From CAZICM01 sp964537685 (GTDB lineage: Bacteria > Myxococcota_A > Polyangia > Polyangiales > Polyangiaceae): a stretch of 64,000 nt of DNA. Made by a program: the position numbers and the translations under genes. Positions 1 through 10,019 of the stretch are shown here, piece after piece. The stretch spans positions 3,430-67,429 of the forward strand of contig CAZICM010000047.1 in the NCBI GenBank assembly GCA_964537685.1, read 5' to 3'. The notes under the pieces are model-generated. The model was given only the letters and a program-made list of their open reading frames with translations. It ran no database searches and had not been told where the DNA came from. Positions within the stretch are counted from its first letter, which is position 1, and the number at the start of each line of letters is the position of its first letter.

Positions 1-495
1 GAGGACCCGGACGGCGCCTTCCATGAAAACAGCCAAGATCTCGCCGATATTGTTCTCTTCGATCGCAAAACATCCAAAAGCACGCCCCGCCCCAAAGCGG
101 GCATGCAGGCATTTCCCTTGCTGGGCGCCCCGGGCTATATCGCCTACCTCCATTGGGGAAGTACCCATTTTGAACCGATGTCAAGCCAATACGACATATT
201 TGTAAATAAATTGGACGGCATTCCCACAACCGATCAAAAAGGCGCGAGCATCACGACAAAAGTACCCTATATCCGGCCTATCGCCAAAGACACCTTTATT
301 GAATGGGTTCAATGGCCGGCCTCGGGCAATCCATCCCTCTTCCACCGGGTCATCGATTTATCCTTCCCCGAAAAACAATTGGACGCGGGCGATATCGGCG
401 AAATGTACACGCCCGCGGCTTCCGATAAATTCAGCGTTATCGCCCAAAGATCCGGCCCGGGCAATCCAATGCAATTGAAAAGCTTTTTGTATTAG
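1..495 (+). CDS. hypothetical protein, 5' truncated by window edge
   Basis: The frame is open from base 1 to a TAG at 493-495, so the window holds only the C-terminal 164 residues or so. The first in-frame Met is at 103, but the reading frame continues upstream of it with normal composition, so 103 is unlikely to be the true start. I recognise no domain. The visible part has no membrane segment and is rich in Pro, Gly and aromatic residues (for example WGSTHFEP and EWVQWPASG), which would fit a beta-rich extracytoplasmic protein. It is followed after 127 bp by another unassigned gene on the same strand. Confidence 0.6.
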   Translation, partial: EDPDGAFHENSQDLADIVLFDRKTSKSTPRPKAGMQAFPLLGAPGYIAYLHWGSTHFEPMSSQYDIFVNKLDGIPTTDQKGASITTKVPYIRPIAKDTFIEWVQWPASGNPSLFHRVIDLSFPEKQLDAGDIGEMYTPAASDKFSVIAQRSGPGNPMQLKSFLY

Positions 496-622
496 ACTCA
501 GCAATGAAATAATAATCTTCAAATAACAAAACCATTGCATTTCGATCTTGAGCCACAAAGCGGACCTGTCCTAAGCTGCCCCTCCATACTTCATTCGCGA
601 TAACAAAGGAGAGACTTGGATC

Positions 623-1039
623 ATGATTATCTCGTCCGAAGCCATGATGGATCAACGAGCGGGAAGCTATAACCCCGACACATGGAAAGACGTGGTCATT
701 CCGGCGGGAACGCTGCTCTATGCGGGCTATCACGGCGCCCCTGAATTCGGCCGTTACTTCACCGATCGCGAGACCGTGATGGCCCACGGCGATGGGCACT
801 TTGCCTTTATGCTCTGGGGTGTCCTTCAAGTTAAGCCCCACTCCAGCCACGGTGATCGCCAAAATCTGCGCGAGTTTATGGTGGTTCAGGATTGTCCAGC
901 GGCAGCGGGACTGGCAGCCGCCAACCGCGGTGCCTATTGGGGCGGCTCAGGCGGCTTTCAGTACTTTATCCCCGACCGTTTTCATATGAACTTGATGGTA
1001 AGGCGCGTCGTCGAGCTGAATACAACGGGCATTCTCTAA
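623..1039 (+). CDS. hypothetical protein, possibly ART/TNT-toxin-like fold
   Basis: This is a 138-residue protein starting at ATG 623, with an AAAGGAGAG ribosome site about 10 bases upstream. There is no signal peptide or membrane segment. It has a compact pattern: GTLLYAGYHG near residue 30, FGRYFTD near 43, and a Gly-rich GGSGGFQYFIPD near 110, followed by a short hydrophobic end. A 'G-T-x-L-Y' start and a late Gly-Gly-x-Gln-Tyr motif recall small ADP-ribosyltransferase-fold or TNT-type toxin domains, but this is only a visual resemblance. I cannot name catalytic residues and see no immunity gene next to it. The function should be treated as unknown. Confidence 0.7.
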   Translation: MIISSEAMMDQRAGSYNPDTWKDVVIPAGTLLYAGYHGAPEFGRYFTDRETVMAHGDGHFAFMLWGVLQVKPHSSHGDRQNLREFMVVQDCPAAAGLAAANRGAYWGGSGGFQYFIPDRFHMNLMVRRVVELNTTGIL

Positions 1040-1124
1040 GCGCTGGCACTGCCGCCCGCGAAACCAAACCCCAAAAATCCATCTCGACCCGCGCATACAA
1101 CTCGTTCAATAATCCGCGCGGCTC

Positions 1125-4100
1125 ATGCGCGCATTCAAATATCCCAAAACACCTCATCTCCGCCTCGCTCCCCTCTCCCTCGCCCTCATTGCCCTGGGCC
1201 TCGCCTGCTTCCCCGGCACCAAAGCCCCCAATGTCGCGCCTCGAGGCACACTGGCCCCAGGCGCCTCCGAAAGCGAAACCGCGGGCTCCACAGGCCCCTT
1301 CCGCGTCGTCTTCGGCAGCCCCCAGGGCGAAATCAGCGAACCGGGTGAAATCACCCTGGTCTTCAACCGCCCCGTGCGCGCCCTCGAGCTTGCGGGCGAA
1401 GAAAAAAACCCGCCCGCCGTTCTCAAACCCCAAGTTCCAGGCCGCTTTCAATGGGTCGGCACCAGCGCGCTTCAATTCGTACCCGACACCCATCTTCCCC
1501 GGGCCACGCAATTCACCGTCGAAGTTCCCGCCGGACTCCGCGCGCTCGACGGCTCCTCGCTCGAGCAGCCCTATCGCCTCGAATTCAGCACCGCGCGCCC
1601 CAAACTCGCCGAGATTCTCCCCTATCGCCGCTTCCAAAACCTAAAACCCGACACCACTTTCGAGCTTCGATTTAACCAGCCCATCGCCGAAGCCGAACTC
1701 GCCAGGGCCATTCGAATCAGCGCCGCGGGCAAAGCCGTACCATTCGATGTCAAAAGGCCCGATCCTCAAAACCTCATGCTGGCGCAGCTCGCACCTAAAA
1801 GCGAATTGCCCATCAATTCAGACATATTGCTTCAGATCGACGGCAGCCTAAAAGGCAGCGAAGGCCCCCTCAGCGCTGGAAAAGAAGAGCGCATCGACTA
1901 CCGCACTTATGGCCCTCTCAGCGTAAAAGACGTGCGCTGCGACAACGACACACCGCATGCCCGCTGTTCGACCGAAGGCGGCATTGGCATCGAGTTTAGC
2001 AATTCGATCAAATTTGCAGACATTAAAAAAGCCATTCAAATCGAACCCAAACTCCCGCTTCAATGGTCGAGCTGGATGAGCGACGACATGGAAGTGGACA
2101 GCGTATATGTGTATGCGAAATTCGCGCCTGGCCAGCGCTACCGGGTCAAAATCAATTCAAACGGATTGAAGGACGAATATGGCCAAAGCCTGCGCGGCGA
2201 TGTCGAGCGCGAAATGGTCTTTGACGATCTATGGCCGGTTGCGGAAATCGGCCTGCGGGGCAATACCTTTGAAGCCTCGGCGGCGAAAAGCATTCCCGTA
2301 GCGGCTGTAAACGTAAAACAGGCCGAACTGGTCACGGCCAAGCTCAGCGAAGAAGATATCCTCACCTTTGAAAGCAATGAAGACGCCCCTGGGAATCCGG
2401 CTTCGCTCGACAGCCTAGCCAGCCTGGCCGGCGCCAAGCGTATCACGCTAAAGCCCAATGCCGCCGTGAACAAGCCTTTTACGCATTTGGTGCGCCCCGC
2501 GGATGTGCTTGGAGGCGATACCAAGCGCGGCCCGATGGCCATATCGCTCGCCTATACCGAAAGACCTGGAACCGACAGCGCGCGCGAACGCGAAATGCAC
2601 TCCATCGCTCAAGTGACCGATTTAGGTATCAGCGCCAAGCTATCGCCCCATGGTTCGGTGGTATGGGTTAGCCGCCTGGGCAGCGCGGCGCCGGTTGAAG
2701 GCGCAAGCGTAACGGTACGCCGCCCCGATGACAAAAACCCGCCCCAAATCTTTAAAACCGATGCCCAGGGTTTTGCCTATTTACCGCCCGAAGCCTTTAA
2801 ACCTACCAATGAATACCGCGAACAAGCCATTATCTTTGCCCGCCTGGGCGAGGATTGGTCCTACCGCCGCATTGACGATCCGCTCCCCTCGTACCGCTAT
2901 GGAGTATCGGTCAATTGGTTTGATGAAGGACCGATTGGCATGGTCTTCACCGACCGGGGAATTTATAGGCCCGGCGATACCGTTCACTACAAAGGCATAT
3001 TCCGCGAAGAAGGCCATCCCGGAATCAAAACCCCTACCAACCGCACGGTAAATCTCACCGTGACCGGCTCGCAAGGCGACGTAATCGGCAAACAAAGCGT
3101 CAGACTCAGCGAATTTGGCACCTTTGCCGCGGATGTCACGATACCGCGCACCAGCCGCCTAGGCTCCTACCATATCCAGGCAGCCCTTGAGGGAAGCCCC
3201 CGGCGCTGGGGAGATGTCAATCATTATTTTGAAGTCGCCGAATACAGGCCGGCCTCCTTCGAAGTATCGGTGGAAAACGATAAACCCGCTTATATCCGGG
3301 GCGACACGATGCATTGCACAGGCCGCGGAGACTACCTATTCGGCGCACCTATGCCCAATGCCTCGGCCACGCTCAGCGTGCGGCGGAGCAGCGGCGGCTA
3401 TTTCCAGCCCCCGGGGCTCGATGATGAATTCTATACCGATTCCTCGGCCTATTACGCCGATCTCAGCGACGAATCCGACGAAGAGGGCGAACTGCAGAGC
3501 GCCAATACCAAACTCGATAGCAAGGGAACGGCCTCCATCCATACCCAATTAAAACTCCCCGGCCAGAAAGGCATGGAGTTTGCGACCTGTGACACCGAGG
3601 TGACCGATATCTCGCGGCAAACCATCGCTTCCAGCGCAACGGCCATGGTTCATCCCGGAGAATTTTATATCGGCCTAAAACCCGGAGCCGACTATTTTAT
3701 CGGCGCCGGCGAAACCCTTAAACCCGAAGTGCTCACGGTCGATCCCAAAGGCGCCAAAGTCGGCGGACAAACCATAAAACTCGAACTTCTGCAGCGGGTG
3801 TGGACGCTCGCCCGCCGGAAGAACACCGATGGCACCCTTCATACCGAAAGCGAGCCCGTCGACAAACCCGCCGGCACATGCAGCATTGTATCGGCCGCCG
3901 ACAAGCCTGTTTCCTGCCCCCTCACCGTACCCCAGGGCGGTTATTATATCCTTCGCGCAACCGCCAAAGATAAAAGGGGCAACGATATCAGCGCCGCCTC
4001 CAGCCTCTATGCCTTGGGCGAAGGCACCACGGGATTCAAGGATACCAATGGAAGCGTGCTCGAACTGGTCAGCGATCAAGATAGCTATGATGTGGGCGCC

Positions 4101-6875
4101 AAAGCGCGTATCTTGGTAAAATCCCCCTTTAAGTCGGCCGAGGCCATCGTCACCGTCGAACGTTCAGGCGTCTACACCAAGCGGCGGATTCCTGTATCCG
4201 GCGCTATGCCCACCATCGAAGTCCCCATTACATCCGATTTATATCCCAATGCATTCGTATCTGTCCTGCTCGTGCGGGGACGCACCAAAGACGCTCCCAA
4301 AACCGAAGGCGCACCTGGCAAAAAATCTGTCGATATTGGTGCACCATCCTTTAAAATGGGCTACATTTCCCTCCCCATCAATTCCGACAGCCGAAGGCTA
4401 AATATACGGCTCTCGCCCGATAAAAGCGATTATCGCCCGGGCGAGCAGGTGCGCGTGGGCGTCGATGTCACGGGCGCCGATAAAAAGCCCGTCCGCACCG
4501 AAGTAACGCTCTATGCTGTGGATGAAGGCGTGCTATCGCTTATCGACTATCGCACACCCGACCCAATCGATATATTTGGAGAGCCCCGCTCGCTGCGCGT
4601 GGCCACCTTGGAAACGCGGACGGACCTGGCCCGCGTTCACTTTCCCTTCTCGGGCCTTGGATTGGACAAAGGTCTCGATGGCGGAGGCGGAGCGCCCAGT
4701 TCGATGACGGCCCGCCGCGACTTTAGGACAAGCGCTTATTTTAATCCCACGCTGGTGACCGATTCGAAAGGCCATGCCGAGGCTACCTTTAAATTGCCCG
4801 ATTCGCTCACCACCTATCGCATTATGGCCGTGGGCGCCGCGGAAGACGACCATTTCGGCTATGAAGACGCCCGCATCACGGCGAGCCGCCCCTTAATGGC
4901 AAGACCGGCATTTCCCAGAGTTATAAGAGCGGGCGACACCTTGGACGCAGGTGTGGTCGTCAGTTCCAAGGGATTGGCAAAAACACCGGTTGAGGTTGAA
5001 ATCAATACCACCGGATTGACACTCAACGGCCCTTCCAAGCGATCGATCACGCTGGAGCCCGGGCTATCGCAGGAAGTCCGCTTCCCGCTCGCGGCCAATA
5101 CGGTTGGACAAGCCAAGGTGCATTTCTCGGTCAAAGGCGGCGGCGCCGAGGATTCGGTTGAAATCACCAAGGATATTACCGCGCCCATTTCGATGGAAGC
5201 CGTGGCGCTCTACGGCGACACCACCGATCAAATGGCTGAAAAAATCGGTGATATGTCTTCATTGCGCGGCGATGTGGGCGGATTGGAAGTGAATCTCGCA
5301 TCCACAGCCCTCGTCGGCCTGGATGGAGGATTCGATCATTTGCTTCAATATCCTTATGGCTGCGTTGAACAGCTTGTCAGCCGGCTCGTCCCAATGCTTC
5401 CCCTGCGCGAATTGGCGAAAGACTTTAAGATTGAATTGCCCGCCAATACGGACAATGTAGTGGCCGACACGGTCTCCAAAATTCTCAATGCGCAGCGCGC
5501 GGATGGCACATTTGGCCTGTGGGCCGATTCGGTAAAACCCAATTTGTGGGTAACGGCCTATGCGCTGTGGGGCTTGTCGATGGCCCAAAAAAGCGGCGTC
5601 CGGATTTCCCAGCACGCGCTGGATTCAGCCAAAAACAAGCTCCGCGACAAGCTCGAAGAAATGGACGCCGATCCGCTCCTGTTCACTTCGGCGCCATTTA
5701 TTCTTTACGCATTGGCCGAAGCGGGAGCGCCCGACGCAGGCCGCGCGGCGAATCTCTTTGAAGAGCGCGCGCGGCTGCCGGTGTTTTCGCAGGCTCTCTT
5801 GCTGCATGCGATGGTGCTCAGCAAAAACGATAGAAAGGCCATTGAAAAGCTAAGCGGCGAATTGCAAAACCATATACGCCTCGATGCGGATTCGGCGCGC
5901 GTCGTCACCAACAGCGGCAATGAATACGCCGTCCTGATGGATTCGGACACGCGCACGGCGGCGCTTATTTTGCGGGCCTTATTGGCGGCGTCTCCGCAGT
6001 CGCCCATGGCGTCCAAGCTTGCAAAAGGACTCTTGGCCGATCGCAAAGGCGGCGCGTGGCGAACCACGCAGGAAAGCGCTTGGGCGCTCTTGGCTCTCAA
6101 CGATTACCGAAAGATTCAAGAAAAGACCGAGCCTCATTTTGTGGGCCGTGTGTTTTTGGGTGAACAAGAGATCTTTAGCGCTCCCTTTGAAGGCCGAACG
6201 CTTAACGAAGCGCATACCGAAGTCGCGGCCCAAATCTTGGCGCAGAGCGCGGGTTCGGCGCTGGCCTTCGATGTCGATGGACAAGGCCGCCTATTCTATG
6301 AAGCGCGCCTGCGCTACGCGAAAAAACAATTGCCTGAACAGCCCTTGGACCGGGGATTTTTCGTCAAGAAAACCTTAAGGCCCGTCAATCCAGCCGCATT
6401 GGACGAAGCATTGAATGTAATGCCCAGCGCCACGCTGACGAATTTCTCGGGCGGCGATTTAATTTTGGCCGATGTGGTCGTGGTCACGCCTTCGCCGCGC
6501 AACTTTGTGGTGGTGGACGATCCGTTGCCGGCAGGCTTTGAAGCCGTGGATATGAGGCTTTCGACCAGCTCCAAAAACCTAGAACTCGAACGCGGAAGGG
6601 GCAGGCGTTACGTATACGACGACGAAATCGATGAAGACGAAGTCGCCACGGGCCGCGCGTATTTGCCCTCGTATTACATCCGGGAAGTGCGCGACGACCG
6701 GGTTTTATTCTTTATCGATCATCTCGCGGCAGGCATGTACCGCTATCGCTATTTGGCCCGGGCCACGACCTTGGGTTCGTTTATCGTTCCGCCTACGCGC
6801 GCCGAAGAAATGTATACACCTGAAGTCTTTGGCCGCACCGCCGCGGCCCGCATTAGCATTGCTCCCAAACCGTGA
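1125..6875 (+). CDS. bacterial alpha-2-macroglobulin (YfhM-like) lipoprotein
   Basis: This is a 1916-residue envelope protein. Residues 1-28 form a lipoprotein signal ending LGLAC with the lipidated Cys at 28. The centre has the macroglobulin beta domains typical of the family (for example VNWFDEGPIGMVFTDRGIYR and YRPGDTVHYKG). The thioester motif YPYGCVEQ is intact, with Cys 1413 and Gln 1416. It is followed by the alpha-helical thioester domain (AQRADGTFGLW) and a C-terminal receptor-like domain. Family members trap foreign proteases in the periplasm through the thioester. The stop overlaps the start of the penicillin-binding protein 1C gene by 4 bp, a pairing conserved in many Gram-negative bacteria and thought to link protease defence with cell-wall repair. 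No clear ribosome site precedes the ATG. Confidence 0.95.
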   Translation: MRAFKYPKTPHLRLAPLSLALIALGLACFPGTKAPNVAPRGTLAPGASESETAGSTGPFRVVFGSPQGEISEPGEITLVFNRPVRALELAGEEKNPPAVLKPQVPGRFQWVGTSALQFVPDTHLPRATQFTVEVPAGLRALDGSSLEQPYRLEFSTARPKLAEILPYRRFQNLKPDTTFELRFNQPIAEAELARAIRISAAGKAVPFDVKRPDPQNLMLAQLAPKSELPINSDILLQIDGSLKGSEGPLSAGKEERIDYRTYGPLSVKDVRCDNDTPHARCSTEGGIGIEFSNSIKFADIKKAIQIEPKLPLQWSSWMSDDMEVDSVYVYAKFAPGQRYRVKINSNGLKDEYGQSLRGDVEREMVFDDLWPVAEIGLRGNTFEASAAKSIPVAAVNVKQAELVTAKLSEEDILTFESNEDAPGNPASLDSLASLAGAKRITLKPNAAVNKPFTHLVRPADVLGGDTKRGPMAISLAYTERPGTDSAREREMHSIAQVTDLGISAKLSPHGSVVWVSRLGSAAPVEGASVTVRRPDDKNPPQIFKTDAQGFAYLPPEAFKPTNEYREQAIIFARLGEDWSYRRIDDPLPSYRYGVSVNWFDEGPIGMVFTDRGIYRPGDTVHYKGIFREEGHPGIKTPTNRTVNLTVTGSQGDVIGKQSVRLSEFGTFAADVTIPRTSRLGSYHIQAALEGSPRRWGDVNHYFEVAEYRPASFEVSVENDKPAYIRGDTMHCTGRGDYLFGAPMPNASATLSVRRSSGGYFQPPGLDDEFYTDSSAYYADLSDESDEEGELQSANTKLDSKGTASIHTQLKLPGQKGMEFATCDTEVTDISRQTIASSATAMVHPGEFYIGLKPGADYFIGAGETLKPEVLTVDPKGAKVGGQTIKLELLQRVWTLARRKNTDGTLHTESEPVDKPAGTCSIVSAADKPVSCPLTVPQGGYYILRATAKDKRGNDISAASSLYALGEGTTGFKDTNGSVLELVSDQDSYDVGAKARILVKSPFKSAEAIVTVERSGVYTKRRIPVSGAMPTIEVPITSDLYPNAFVSVLLVRGRTKDAPKTEGAPGKKSVDIGAPSFKMGYISLPINSDSRRLNIRLSPDKSDYRPGEQVRVGVDVTGADKKPVRTEVTLYAVDEGVLSLIDYRTPDPIDIFGEPRSLRVATLETRTDLARVHFPFSGLGLDKGLDGGGGAPSSMTARRDFRTSAYFNPTLVTDSKGHAEATFKLPDSLTTYRIMAVGAAEDDHFGYEDARITASRPLMARPAFPRVIRAGDTLDAGVVVSSKGLAKTPVEVEINTTGLTLNGPSKRSITLEPGLSQEVRFPLAANTVGQAKVHFSVKGGGAEDSVEITKDITAPISMEAVALYGDTTDQMAEKIGDMSSLRGDVGGLEVNLASTALVGLDGGFDHLLQYPYGCVEQLVSRLVPMLPLRELAKDFKIELPANTDNVVADTVSKILNAQRADGTFGLWADSVKPNLWVTAYALWGLSMAQKSGVRISQHALDSAKNKLRDKLEEMDADPLLFTSAPFILYALAEAGAPDAGRAANLFEERARLPVFSQALLLHAMVLSKNDRKAIEKLSGELQNHIRLDADSARVVTNSGNEYAVLMDSDTRTAALILRALLAASPQSPMASKLAKGLLADRKGGAWRTTQESAWALLALNDYRKIQEKTEPHFVGRVFLGEQEIFSAPFEGRTLNEAHTEVAAQILAQSAGSALAFDVDGQGRLFYEARLRYAKKQLPEQPLDRGFFVKKTLRPVNPAALDEALNVMPSATLTNFSGGDLILADVVVVTPSPRNFVVVDDPLPAGFEAVDMRLSTSSKNLELERGRGRRYVYDDEIDEDEVATGRAYLPSYYIREVRDDRVLFFIDHLAAGMYRYRYLARATTLGSFIVPPTRAEEMYTPEVFGRTAAARISIAPKP

Positions 6876-9334
6876 TTTTTAAATTCTTCGGTTCCAGCCG
6901 TTTTCGCAAAGCCCGGCTCTTTTTTAAGCGAATCCTTCAAGCTTCGGGCATTTTTATATTAATTTTTATCGTATTGCTCGTTATTACGGCTGTATTTACG
7001 CCTCTGCCGCCCGAGCTTTCGGGCGCGAACGATTTCGATATTAGCACAGAAATACGCGATCGGCATGGAACCGTTTTGCGCGAGCTGCGGGCGGGCGATG
7101 GCACACGTTCCCGCTTTTGCCGCGCAAGCGAAGCTGGACCGCTGATATTAAAAGCCCTTATCGCCGCGGAAGACCGGCGTTTTCAATGGCATCCCGGTAT
7201 CGATCCCATTTCCATCACGCGCGCCGCATTTCAATGGGCGATCCATGGCCGCGTGGTCTCCGGCGCCTCCACCATCACCCAACAATTGGCGCGCACGCTC
7301 GTGCCCAGGCCCCGCTCAATCCGATCGAAATTCCTTGAAATGGCGCTGGCCCTCCGCATTGAAGCGGCGCTCTCCAAGAATGAAATCCTCGAGCAATACA
7401 TCAATCGCATCGCATTCGGCCCCGGATTGAAAGGCGTTGAAGCCGCAAGCCGTTTCTATTTCGATAAACCGCCCCGCGATCTATCCCTGGGCGAGGCTGC
7501 GGCGATTGCCGGAATGCCGCGCGGCCCTTCGATTTACGACCCCCGAAAAGGCACCGAAAGACTACAAAAACGCCGCACCCGCGTGCTGTCGCGCATGCAG
7601 GACAGCGGCTATATCAGCGGGACCGAAGCGGAAGCGGCCGAACAAGAGCCTATTGTTGTCGCCAAGGCCGGAGCAGGCTTGGGCGCGCCTCATCTGGTGC
7701 GGGGCCTCTTGGCGGGAAATATCGATCAAACCCTTGAAAAAGCGCCCAAAGGCTTAAGCTCCATCACCCTGACCATCGATCGCGGCCTCCAGCGCGAGCT
7801 CGAGCTGCTGGCGCAGCGGACAATGCTCGATCTGGATTCGCGCAAGGTCAGCGCCGCATCGCTCATCGTATTGGAAAATAAAACAGGCGAAATCCTCGCC
7901 TATGTGGGCTCTCCCGATATTGAAAATACAATCGCATTAGGCCACAATGACGGTGTATTGGCCAAGCGCCAGCCCGGCTCGACCCTCAAACCATTTATTT
8001 ACGAACTTGCAATGGAAAGGCTTGAATTCAAGCCTTCCACGCGCCTGCCCGATATCGAGCTTCATTTTCCATCCAAAGACGGCACATTCCAGCCCAACAA
8101 TTACGATGGGCGATTTCACGGCCCGGTATTATTGCGCGAAGCCCTGGCCAATTCGTACAACGTGCCCGCGGTGTGGACGGCGGCGGCGCTGGGTCCGGAT
8201 CGCGTCTTAAAACACCTTCAAAAGCTGGGGTTTCATTCGCTCGACAAGCCGGCCTCGGTGTATGGAGCGGCCATTGCGCTGGGCGATGGCGAAGTGCGCC
8301 TGCTCGAGCTGTGCAATGCCTATGCGGCGCTTGCGCGGGGCGGGCTGTTTCTGCCTGTGCGGGCCTTGAAAAGCGCCTTGGATGAACAGAAAAACCCTCT
8401 TCCCCTGCCTCAAGTCACGCCCGCGCGGGTGATGGATGAGGCGCAGGCTTATCTGATTACGCATATTTTATCGGATAAAAGCGCTCGGCTCGCTTCTTTT
8501 GGAGAAGCCAACGCACTCGAGCTCCCCTTCCCCGCGGCCGCCAAGACAGGAACCTCCAAAGGATTTCGTGACAATTATACCGTAGGTTATACGCCTGAAT
8601 TCACGGTCGCGGTGTGGGTGGGCAATTTCGACGGCTCACCCATGGAGGGCGTGAGTGGAATCACCGGGGCGGGTCCTCTTTTTCACGAAGCCATGCTCGC
8701 CACAGCCCGCATTCTTCCGCCCAGCCCATTTGTCCCGCCCGGCGATCGCATTGTAAGCGCCGAAATTTGCCCGCTTTCAGGCGAACGTCCTACACCGGAT
8801 TGCCCTCATCATCGATTGGATTTATTTGCCGCGGAATACGCTCCGGGGCCTGTGCGGGATTGTTCGATTCACCGGCGGGTCCGCATTGAAAAAAAGAGCG
8901 GCCTGCGCGCTGGAAAAGACTGTCCTGAAAGCGATACCGAAGAGCGCGTCTTTGAACAATACGGCCCTGAATTTATCGCCTGGGCCAAATCCACGGGCCG
9001 CCCGCTCGCTCCAGAAAGCTATTCACCGCGCTGTCCGGAAAAAGATTCCGCGCCGGATTCCGGCGCTTCACAAAAATCACTTCGAATTGCATACCCTCCT
9101 AATGATTTTGCATTTGTAATCGATCCATCGGCGATTGCTCCTCAATCCGTTCGTATTCGCGTGGACGCGCCTGCCGAAGCCAAGGGCGTTACATTACGAT
9201 TGAATGGAAAGCCTATTCCATTAAAATCAGCGCCATTTTTTTATGATTTTAAATTGGTGCCCGGCCAATACACGGCGAGAGCTGAAGCGGAAGGCATAAA
9301 GCCCAGCGATGAAGTGCAATTTTCGGTGGAATAG
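6872..9334 (+). CDS. pbpC: penicillin-binding protein 1C (glycosyltransferase/transpeptidase)
   Basis: This 820-residue bifunctional peptidoglycan synthase has an N-terminal membrane anchor (residues about 22-45). The GT51 glycosyltransferase domain shows EDRRF with catalytic Glu 100, then GASTITQQLART and KNEILEQYINRIAFG. The transpeptidase domain has Ser 370 in PGSTLKPF, the SxN motif as NSYN, and KTG at 558. The last 90 or so residues form the BiPBP_C-type beta domain found in PBP1C. It starts with GTG at 6872 inside the stop codon of the alpha-2-macroglobulin gene (GTGA overlap), so the two are very probably translationally coupled. Confidence 0.96.
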   Translation: MIFKFFGSSRFRKARLFFKRILQASGIFILIFIVLLVITAVFTPLPPELSGANDFDISTEIRDRHGTVLRELRAGDGTRSRFCRASEAGPLILKALIAAEDRRFQWHPGIDPISITRAAFQWAIHGRVVSGASTITQQLARTLVPRPRSIRSKFLEMALALRIEAALSKNEILEQYINRIAFGPGLKGVEAASRFYFDKPPRDLSLGEAAAIAGMPRGPSIYDPRKGTERLQKRRTRVLSRMQDSGYISGTEAEAAEQEPIVVAKAGAGLGAPHLVRGLLAGNIDQTLEKAPKGLSSITLTIDRGLQRELELLAQRTMLDLDSRKVSAASLIVLENKTGEILAYVGSPDIENTIALGHNDGVLAKRQPGSTLKPFIYELAMERLEFKPSTRLPDIELHFPSKDGTFQPNNYDGRFHGPVLLREALANSYNVPAVWTAAALGPDRVLKHLQKLGFHSLDKPASVYGAAIALGDGEVRLLELCNAYAALARGGLFLPVRALKSALDEQKNPLPLPQVTPARVMDEAQAYLITHILSDKSARLASFGEANALELPFPAAAKTGTSKGFRDNYTVGYTPEFTVAVWVGNFDGSPMEGVSGITGAGPLFHEAMLATARILPPSPFVPPGDRIVSAEICPLSGERPTPDCPHHRLDLFAAEYAPGPVRDCSIHRRVRIEKKSGLRAGKDCPESDTEERVFEQYGPEFIAWAKSTGRPLAPESYSPRCPEKDSAPDSGASQKSLRIAYPPNDFAFVIDPSAIAPQSVRIRVDAPAEAKGVTLRLNGKPIPLKSAPFFYDFKLVPGQYTARAEAEGIKPSDEVQFSVE

Positions 9335-9337
9335 ATT

Positions 9338-9958
9338 TTACTTGGGGAAAAAGATGGCCGCGCAGCAGCCCGATTGAACGCCGCATTCCAAAGGCGCATT
9401 TAAATCGGGCTGACATGTACCGACCACCATTCCGCCCGCGGTGCAGGTGCAATTGACGCCCATCGCATCCTTGATGCAATCGGTTTTATATTCTTTCATC
9501 ATGCAAGTTTGCGTACAGCCGCAGGTTTCTTCGCCATTTGGCCCGCCGCCGCCATAGCATTGTCCATCGGCGCAGCCATACATAGCCTGGCAAGAATTCG
9601 CTGCATCTGCCTCGGGCTGGCATTGCACGGGCGGCTCGTCGAGGCATTTATCCATATAGGGCAAATAACATTCAAAGAGGGCATCCAATGCATCACCGCA
9701 TTGGCCGGCTGCATTGGTATAAATCTGGTCGCAGCCGGCGTTGCAGCCATCCGTGGGCTGCGCGGGGCAATTGGCGGTTTCGGCTTTATGGCAGCCGTCA
9801 TAGCAAGCCTGGCGTGGGCCGAGATTACTGCCCGAGCTTGAAGAGCCCGACGAGCTTGAACCCGCCCCTCCGCTTGTATTGACTTCGCTGCCGCAACCGC
9901 CAAAAGCAAAGGAAAAAACGCATACCGCAAAGCCTAAGGCATATAGATGTTTTTGCAT
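9338..9958 (-). CDS. Cys-rich lipoprotein, function unknown
   Basis: This 206-residue protein has a type II signal peptide (lipobox FGGC near residue 22) and a Gly/Ser linker of about 20 residues. A mature part with roughly 24 cysteines follows, many in CxxxC or CxC arrangement (QACYDGCHKA, CGCTQTC, NCTCTAG). A periplasmic or outer-membrane domain with many disulfides is likely. The stop lies 3 bp from the pbpC stop (convergent). On its own strand it lies 61 bp downstream of znuB, so read-through from the zinc importer operon is possible. I know no function for this family. Confidence 0.85.
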   Translation of the reverse strand: MQKHLYALGFAVCVFSFAFGGCGSEVNTSGGAGSSSSGSSSSGSNLGPRQACYDGCHKAETANCPAQPTDGCNAGCDQIYTNAAGQCGDALDALFECYLPYMDKCLDEPPVQCQPEADAANSCQAMYGCADGQCYGGGGPNGEETCGCTQTCMMKEYKTDCIKDAMGVNCTCTAGGMVVGTCQPDLNAPLECGVQSGCCAAIFFPK

Positions 9959-10019
9959 AAAAACAGCATACCCAAAAAGCCCCGGCGCGCTTAATCTCTT
10001 TTCATAGGAGGCCCAAACG

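Noticed and set aside
892..1644. Long plus-strand ORF and an opposite minus-strand ORF (966-1637) at the A2M gene start
   Set aside because: Both are low-complexity Pro/Ala/Arg or Gly/Ala/Glu translations across the strongly supported signal peptide and N-terminus of the A2M gene.
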